In this document: in pieces, positions 58,080 through 64,000 of the stretch
Numbering within the stretch: the first letter of the stretch is position 1
How the letters are laid out: every line of letters begins with the position of its first letter
Origin: Hedera helix
Lineage: Eukaryota; Streptophyta; Magnoliopsida; Apiales; Araliaceae
Reading direction: 5' to 3'
Assembly (NCBI GenBank): GCA_947179155.2
Contig: OX359282.1
Coordinates: 3,278,001 to 3,342,000, forward strand
DNA: 64,000 bases
The notes under the pieces: generated by a model
What the model was told of the DNA's origin: nothing
Seen by the model: the letters and a program-made list of their open reading frames with translations, nothing else
Database searches by the model: none
Program-made: the position numbers and the translations under genes

Positions 58080-60199
58080 TGTTGACTTTGTCATATTCTA
58101 AACCTAATGTTTTGACGATGATTTATTATGGATGCTAAATTATTTATTGTGAATTTCAGGGAATTATCTCAAGGAATACTTGTTGAAGTGTTCAAGAAGA
58201 TTGAAGAATGGATTTGAGCTTTAAGAATTTTATGTAAGGTCATTACAAATATTTAATTTTTCAATTTAAGGCTCTAGGACATTTTATGTGTGCATATCAT
58301 ATGTTTACTGGTTTTAATGCTAACTAATATTCATGTTTATCTTATGGGTTAGTATGAATAATGTTGTCCAAATATTTAAATGGGTATCAGTGGATATAAA
58401 GCTTGAGTTACTTTGTACTTCGTGCATAATATTTTGAAAAGTACAAATCTCGATATTAGTGTATATGATAATGATGATATCTACTAAAAGGGGTCATGAT
58501 TACTTGTTACAGATATGCTGAACATTTTAAATGTACCGTGTATATGTACAATTTGTCTTTCCAAGTAAAAAGGATTATATGAGATATGTTTTGACCAGAT
58601 ATTGTTATTCAAATGCCACGGTTATACTGTTGAGATATGTTTTGACCGGATATTGTGCTAACAAGTTTTATCTCTTTATGAGATAAGGTTTATGAATAAC
58701 GGAATTGATATCTCTCTAAGCAGTAACGGTATTATTTCATATGGCTATAAATTGCATATGGATTTTTCTACCGAGATATGATTTTACAGAACACTGATTA
58801 CATATTGGAAAAATCATTTTTGTGCAAACTGCTATTTGGGCTATTGGAAATTCTGATCAAGCATATTTCTGTGAGATTTAAATTGGTAATATCTTTTTAT
58901 TATTAATTGATCATTGCATACATTAACTGAGCCTTATATTGTTAAATTGATTATTTGCTTTGATCACTAGACCTCTAAATTTGTATCTATCTGATCTTTG
59001 TTTATTTAAACTAAGTGATTGTCTAAAGGAATTTAATCCAAGTGTGGATTAAGAATTGTTTTACAAACAGAGTTAAGGAAGCAGAGGTGTTTGAGGAGTG
59101 CATAGGTGCACAAGGAGCAAAAGTGCTCAAGAGAATTTAAGAATTCATTTAACCTGTTTTGTAAAAGGTGTCACTTTGTAATTGAGAGAAATATATATAA
59201 AGTGAGTCTCCAATACTAGTTGGTATTGGACGTGGAGTAGGCTATTATTATAGAGGGTAATAGCTGAACCACGTAAAAATCCTGGTGTTGATTTTATTGC
59301 TTGTTATTATTTTTCACACTAGATAATCGTTTATCTCAAACAATAAAATCTGAAATATTCACAGATAATTTATTTACACCGTGTATTTTCTTTAAGTAAT
59401 ATTTTCAGCCAAGAAATTTTCATTGATTTAAAAGAAAGTTTTCAATTCGGTAGACCATATTAATACAGCAAGCTATATTCATTAAAACAGTAAACTGAAT
59501 TCAGAAAAACAAAAAAGTTTTTCATAGTTTGTTCTCACACTTATTCAACTCCCCATTCTAAGTGTGCCTTATCTAAATTTCATTTGCAGGTTTTGAATTA
59601 CACACCATGACTATGGTTGAAGCACTGCAACGCAAATTTAATCGAAATACTTGTCAGTTGAGTCAGGAAATGAAGTTTGTCAGTTATCAGCTCGGGGAGT
59701 TTGCCGAATTTATGGCAACACGGTTTAACGATGTTGGACGGAAATTACATTTTCAGTCTATGCAGTCCCCTATTCCTGAATGGCCAATGTGTAATTGGCT
59801 AGCCGAATTCAAGGATGATTTTCTCGACATGCCACTTCCTCCATCAACTTTTATTCCAAGACCGTCCCGTTTTGCCGATGATCTTTCTGTGGAAGAACGA
59901 CTTCATCGGATTCGTTATCGTTCTTATTTCACTAAACGTGCTGAAACAGTGTTCATATTGAGGAACTTGACTAATTGTTTTCACTGATGACAAAGGGGGA
60001 GACAACCTGAATGAAGATTTGTTTTTATGTTTATGTTTTCAGACTATTTTATTTGTGTGTTTTGGTTGATTCTGATGGATGATTCGGTTTGATGTTTTTA
60101 ATGGTTTATTAATATATTTTAAATGCAAAATGTTTTTAAGATATATGCATGAATTAAGGGGGAGTTAAGATTTGTTGTCATCATCAAAAAGGGGGAGAA
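58080..60199 (+). repeat. Array unit 2
   Basis: Complete 2,120-bp unit with the same layout as unit 1. Confidence 0.9.
59607..59987 (+). CDS. 126-aa ORF of unknown function, unit 2
   Basis: Same protein as at 57487 with Trp at residue 59. Open in full; other comments as for unit 1. Confidence 0.5.
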   Translation: MTMVEALQRKFNRNTCQLSQEMKFVSYQLGEFAEFMATRFNDVGRKLHFQSMQSPIPEWPMCNWLAEFKDDFLDMPLPPSTFIPRPSRFADDLSVEERLHRIRYRSYFTKRAETVFILRNLTNCFH

Positions 60200-62319
60200 T
60201 GTTGACTTTGTCATATTCTAAACCTAATGTTTTGACGATGATTTATTATGGATGCTAAATTATTTATTGTGAATTTCAGGGAATTATCTCAAGGAATACT
60301 TGTTGAAGTGTTCAAGAAGATTGAAGAATGGATTTGAGCTTTAAGAATTTTATGTAAGGTCATTACAAATATTTAATTTTTCAATTTAAGGCTCTAGGAC
60401 ATTTTATGTGTGCATATCATATGTTTACTGGTTTTAATGCTAACTAATATTCATGTTTATCTTATGGGTTAGTATGAATAATGTTGTCCAAATATTTAAA
60501 TGGGTATCAGTGGATATAAAGCTTGAGTTACTTTGTACTTCGTGCATAATATTTTGAAAAGTACAAATCTCGATATTAGTGTATATGATAATGATGATAT
60601 CTACTAAAAGGGGTCATGATTACTTGTTACAGATATGCTGAACATTTTAAATGTACCGTGTATATGTACAATTTGTCTTTCCAAGTAAAAAGGATTATAT
60701 GAGATATGTTTTGACCAGATATTGTTATTCAAATGCCACGGTTATACTGTTGAGATATGTTTTGACCGGATATTGTGCTAACAAGTTTTATCTCTTTATG
60801 AGATAAGGTTTATGAATAACGGAATTGATATCTCTCTAAGCAGTAACGGTATTATTTCATATGGCTATAAATTGCATATGGATTTTTCTACCGAGATATG
60901 ATTTTACAGAACACTGATTACATATTGGAAAAATCATTTTTGTGCAAACTGCTATTTGGGCTATTGGAAATTCTGATCAAGCATATTTCTGTGAGATTTA
61001 AATTGGTAATATCTTTTTATTATTAATTGATCATTGCATACATTAACTGAGCCTTATATTGTTAAATTGATTATTTGCTTTGATCACTAGACCTCTAAAT
61101 TTGTATCTATCTGATCTTTGTTTATTTAAACTAAGTGATTGTCTAAAGGAATTTAATCCAAGTGTGGATTAAGAATTGTTTTACAAACAGAGTTAAGGAA
61201 GCAGAGGTGTTTGAGGAGTGCATAGGTGCACAAGGAGCAAAAGTGCTCAAGAGAATTTAAGAATTCATTTAACCTGTTTTGTAAAAGGTGTCACTTTGTA
61301 ATTGAGAGAAATATATATAAAGTGAGTCTCCAATACTAGTTGGTATTGGACGTGGAGTAGGCTATTATTATAGAGGGTAATAGCTGAACCACGTAAAAAT
61401 CCTGGTGTTGATTTTATTGCTTGTTATTATTTTTCACACTAGATAATCGTTTATCTCAAACAATAAAATCTGAAATATTCACAGATAATTTATTTACACC
61501 GTGTATTTTCTTTAAGTAATATTTTCAGCCAAGAAATTTTCATTGATTTAAAAGAAAGTTTTCAATTCGGTAGACCATATTAATACAGCAAGCTATATTC
61601 ATTAAAACAGTAAACTGAATTCAGAAAAACAAAAAAGTTTTTCATAGTTTGTTCTCACACTTATTCAACTCCCCATTCTAAGTGTGCCTTATCTAAATTT
61701 CATTTGCAGGTTTTGAATTACACACCATGACTATGGTTGAAGCACTGCAACGCAAATTTAATCGAAATACTTGTCAGTTGAGTCAGGAAATGAAGTTTGT
61801 CAGTTATCAGCTCGGGGAGTTTGCCGAATTTATGGCAACACGGTTTAACGATGTTGGACGGAAATTACATTTTCAGTCTATGCAGTCCCCTATTCCTGAA
61901 TGGCCAATGTGTAATTGGCTAGCCGAATTCAAGGATGATTTTCTCGACATGCCACTTCCTCCATCAACTTTTATTCCAAGACCGTCCCGTTTTGCCGATG
62001 ATCTTTCTGTGGAAGAACGACTTCATCGGATTCGTTATCGTTCTTATTTCACTAAACGTGCTGAAACAGTGTTCATATTGAGGAACTTGACTAATTGTTT
62101 TCACTGATGACAAAGGGGGAGACAACCTGAATGAAGATTTGTTTTTATGTTTATGTTTTCAGACTATTTTATTTGTGTGTTTTGGTTGATTCTGATGGAT
62201 GATTCGGTTTGATGTTTTTAATGGTTTATTAATATATTTTAAATGCAAAATGTTTTTAAGATATATGCATGAATTAAGGGGGAGTTAAGATTTGTTGTCA
62301 TCATCAAAAAGGGGGAGAA
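60200..62319 (+). repeat. Array unit 3
   Basis: Complete 2,120-bp unit; by eye no difference from unit 2 was found. Confidence 0.9.
61727..62107 (+). CDS. 126-aa ORF of unknown function, unit 3
   Basis: Identical in translation to the unit 2 copy. Confidence 0.5.
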   Translation: MTMVEALQRKFNRNTCQLSQEMKFVSYQLGEFAEFMATRFNDVGRKLHFQSMQSPIPEWPMCNWLAEFKDDFLDMPLPPSTFIPRPSRFADDLSVEERLHRIRYRSYFTKRAETVFILRNLTNCFH

Positions 62320-62866
62320 TGTTGACTTTGTCATATTCTAAACCTAATGTTTTGACGATGATTTATTATGGATGCTAAATTATTTATTGTGAATTTCAGG
62401 GAATTATCTCAAGGAATACTTGTTGAAGTGTTCAAGAAGATTGAAGAATGGATTTGAGCTTTAAGAATTTTATGTAAGGTCATTACAAATATTTAATTTT
62501 TCAATTTAAGGCTCTAGGACATTTTATGTGTGCATATCATATGTTTACTGGTTTTAATGCTAACTAATATTCATGTTTATCTTATGGGTTAGTATGAATA
62601 ATGTTGTCCAAATATTTAAATGGGTATCAGTGGATATAAAGCTTGAGTTACTTTGTACTTCGTGCATAATATTTTGAAAAGTACAAATCTCGATATTAGT
62701 GTATATGATAATGATGATATCTACTAAAAGGGGTCATGATTACTTGTTACAGATATGCTGAACATTTTAAATGTACCGTGTATATGTACAATTTGTCTTT
62801 CCAAGTAAAAAGGATTATATGAGATATGTTTTGACCAGATATTGTTATTCAAATGCCACGGTTATA

Positions 62867-62913
62867 AGAGATATGTTTTGACCAGATATTGTTATTCAAA
62901 TGCCACGGTTATA
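62867..62913. repeat. 47-bp duplication in unit 4
   Basis: The block GAGATATGTTTTGACCAGAT through GCCACGGTTATA occurs twice in a row here and once in units 1-3. A related block (GAGATATGTTTTGACCGGAT) follows in all units, so the copy-number step is from two to three. Confidence 0.9.
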
Positions 62914-63893
62914 CTGTTGAGATATGTTTTGACCGGATATTGTGCTAACAAGTTTTATCTCTTTATGAGATAAGGTTTATGAATAACGGAATTGATATCT
63001 CTCTAAGCATTAACGGTATTATTTCATATGGCTATAAATTGCATATGGATTTTTCTACCGAGATATGATTTTACAGAACACTGATTACATATTGGAAAAA
63101 TCATTTTTGTGCAAACTGCTATTTGGGCTATTGGAAATTCTGATCAAGCATATTTCTGTGAGATTTAAATTGGTAATATCTTTTTATTATTAATTGATCA
63201 TTGCATACATTAACTGAGCCTTATATTGTTAAATTGATTATTTGTTTTGATCACTAGACCTCTAAATTTGTATCTATCTGATCTTTGTTTATTTAAACTA
63301 AGTGATTGTCTAAAGGAATTTAATCCAAGTGTGGATTAAGAATTGTTTTACAAACAGAGTTAAGGAAGCAGAGGTGTTTGAGGAGTGCATAGGTGCACAA
63401 GGAGCAAAAGTGCTCAAGAGAATTTAAGAATTCATTTAACCTGTTTTGTAAAAGGTGTCACTTTGTAATTGAGAGAAATATATATAAAGTGAGTCTCCAA
63501 TACTAGTTGGTATTGGACGTGGAGTAGGCTATTATTATAGAGGGTAATAGCTGAACCACGTAAAAATCCTGGTGTTGATTTTATTGCTTGTTATTATTTT
63601 TCACACTAGATAATCGTTTATCTCAAACAATAAAATCTGAAATATTCACAGATAATTTATTTACACCGTGTATTTTCTTTAAGTAATATTTTCAGCCAAG
63701 AAATTTTCATTGATTTAAAAGAAAGTTTTCAATTCGGTAGACCATATTAATACAGCAAGCTATATTCATTAAAACAGTAAACTGAATTCAGAAAAACAAA
63801 AAAGTTTTTCATAGTTTGTTCTCACACTTATTCAACTCCCCATTCTAAGTGTGCCTTATCTAAATTTCATTTGCAGGTTTTGAATTACACACC

Positions 63894-64000
63894 ATGACTA
63901 TGGTTGAAGCACTGCAACGCAAATTTAATCGAAATACTTGTCAGTTGAGTCAGGAAATGAAGTTTGTCAGTTATCAGCTCGGGGAGTTTGCCGAATTTAT
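63894..64000 (+). CDS. 126-aa ORF of unknown function, unit 4, partial
   Basis: First 35 codons match the other copies; the rest is outside the window. Confidence 0.45.
   Translation, partial: MTMVEALQRKFNRNTCQLSQEMKFVSYQLGEFAEF

Larger units (their letters stand above)
55960..64000 (+). mobile_element. Tandem array of a 2,120-bp LTR-retrotransposon unit
   Basis: Units start at 55960, 58080, 60200 and 62320, each with TGTTGACTTTGTCATATTC. Three are complete; the fourth is cut by the window edge and is lengthened by a 47-bp duplication. Every internal unit start is preceded by AAAAAGGGGGAGAA, a polypurine tract, while the first is preceded by unrelated sequence. This fits repeated LTR-internal-LTR organisation of a non-autonomous element. 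Units 2 and 3 appear identical by eye; unit 1 differs at about eight sites. The LTR's 3' end is not fixed by the repeat itself (see 55960-57468). Confidence 0.85.
62320..64000 (+). repeat. Array unit 4, cut by the window edge
   Basis: Follows unit 3 in phase. It has a 47-bp duplication at 62867-62913 and two further single-base differences (GCATTAACGG near 63007; TTTGTTTTGATC near 63243). The ORF start ATG is at 63894; the sequence ends inside it. Confidence 0.9.

Noticed and set aside
55960..64000. CRISPR-like or bacterial repeat reading of the array
   Set aside because: Units are 2.1 kb with LTR and polypurine signals in plant DNA; no short repeats with unique spacers.
1..64000. tRNA or rRNA genes
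   Set aside because: No cloverleaf with T-loop GGTTCGAATC-type sequence and no rRNA core motif was noticed while reading; a tRNA scan was not possible.

Overview
This is nuclear DNA from a flowering plant, probably a eudicot; the species cannot be named from the sequence. The evidence is the intron-containing BAHD-like gene, the fragment of a plant-type PMT methyltransferase, and a dense layer of nested plant transposons in AT-rich DNA with long microsatellites. There are no operons, CRISPR arrays or bacterial features. Apart from one host gene (47838-54788) and a small host-gene fragment (55096-55362), almost everything recognisable is transposable-element (TE) sequence.

Layout. (1) 1-3084: minus-strand remnant of a Ty3/gypsy (chromovirus-like) element, a decayed integrase joined directly to a 3'-truncated ~2.5 kb LTR. 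(2) 3642-3830: fold-back repeat. (3) 3862-10286: hAT transposon with both 8-bp target-site duplications (TSDs); its dead transposase gene is split at 6813-9797 by a 2,985-bp solo LTR of the same family as (1), with its own 5-bp TSD. (4) 11341-11593: Stowaway-like MITE. (5) 12364-23151: Ogre/Tat Ty3/gypsy element with 2.1 kb LTRs, decayed gag-protease-G-patch, an apparent intron, and pol truncated at the start of reverse transcriptase; its 3' LTR carries a 1,839-bp solo LTR of another (copia-like) family with TSD GTTTG. (6) 23683-24188: two more MITEs. (7) 25398-28760: a TIR element, a tandem duplication and unassigned DNA. (8) 29762-39685: nearly complete Tat-lineage element on the minus strand (TSD GATTG) with gag, protease, RT, two RNase H domains and integrase, plus an antisense, spliced extra gene. 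(9) 39908-46333: a second Tat-like element (TSD ACAAG) that kept gag and a different antisense gene but lost pol. (10) 47768-54816: BAHD-like gene, two exons around a 5.8 kb repeat-filled intron. (11) 55096-55362: C-terminal PMT methyltransferase fragment. (12) 55960-64000: head-to-tail array of a 2,120-bp unit, three full copies and a fourth running off the window.

The array is the most unusual structure. Each unit starts with an LTR-like end (TGTTGACTTTG), preceded in the array by a purine tract ending AAAAAGGGGGAGAA, and has a 126-aa ORF of unknown function between the LTR-like part and the purine tract. I read it as a non-autonomous copia-type LTR retrotransposon repeated as LTR-internal-LTR-internal, turning into a satellite. 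The second notable theme is two Tat elements carrying unrelated antisense genes. Among host genes, the BAHD-like protein lacks the catalytic histidine and the DFGWG motif, so it is probably not an ordinary acyltransferase. All readings were made by eye without database search; lineage names rest on motif recognition.
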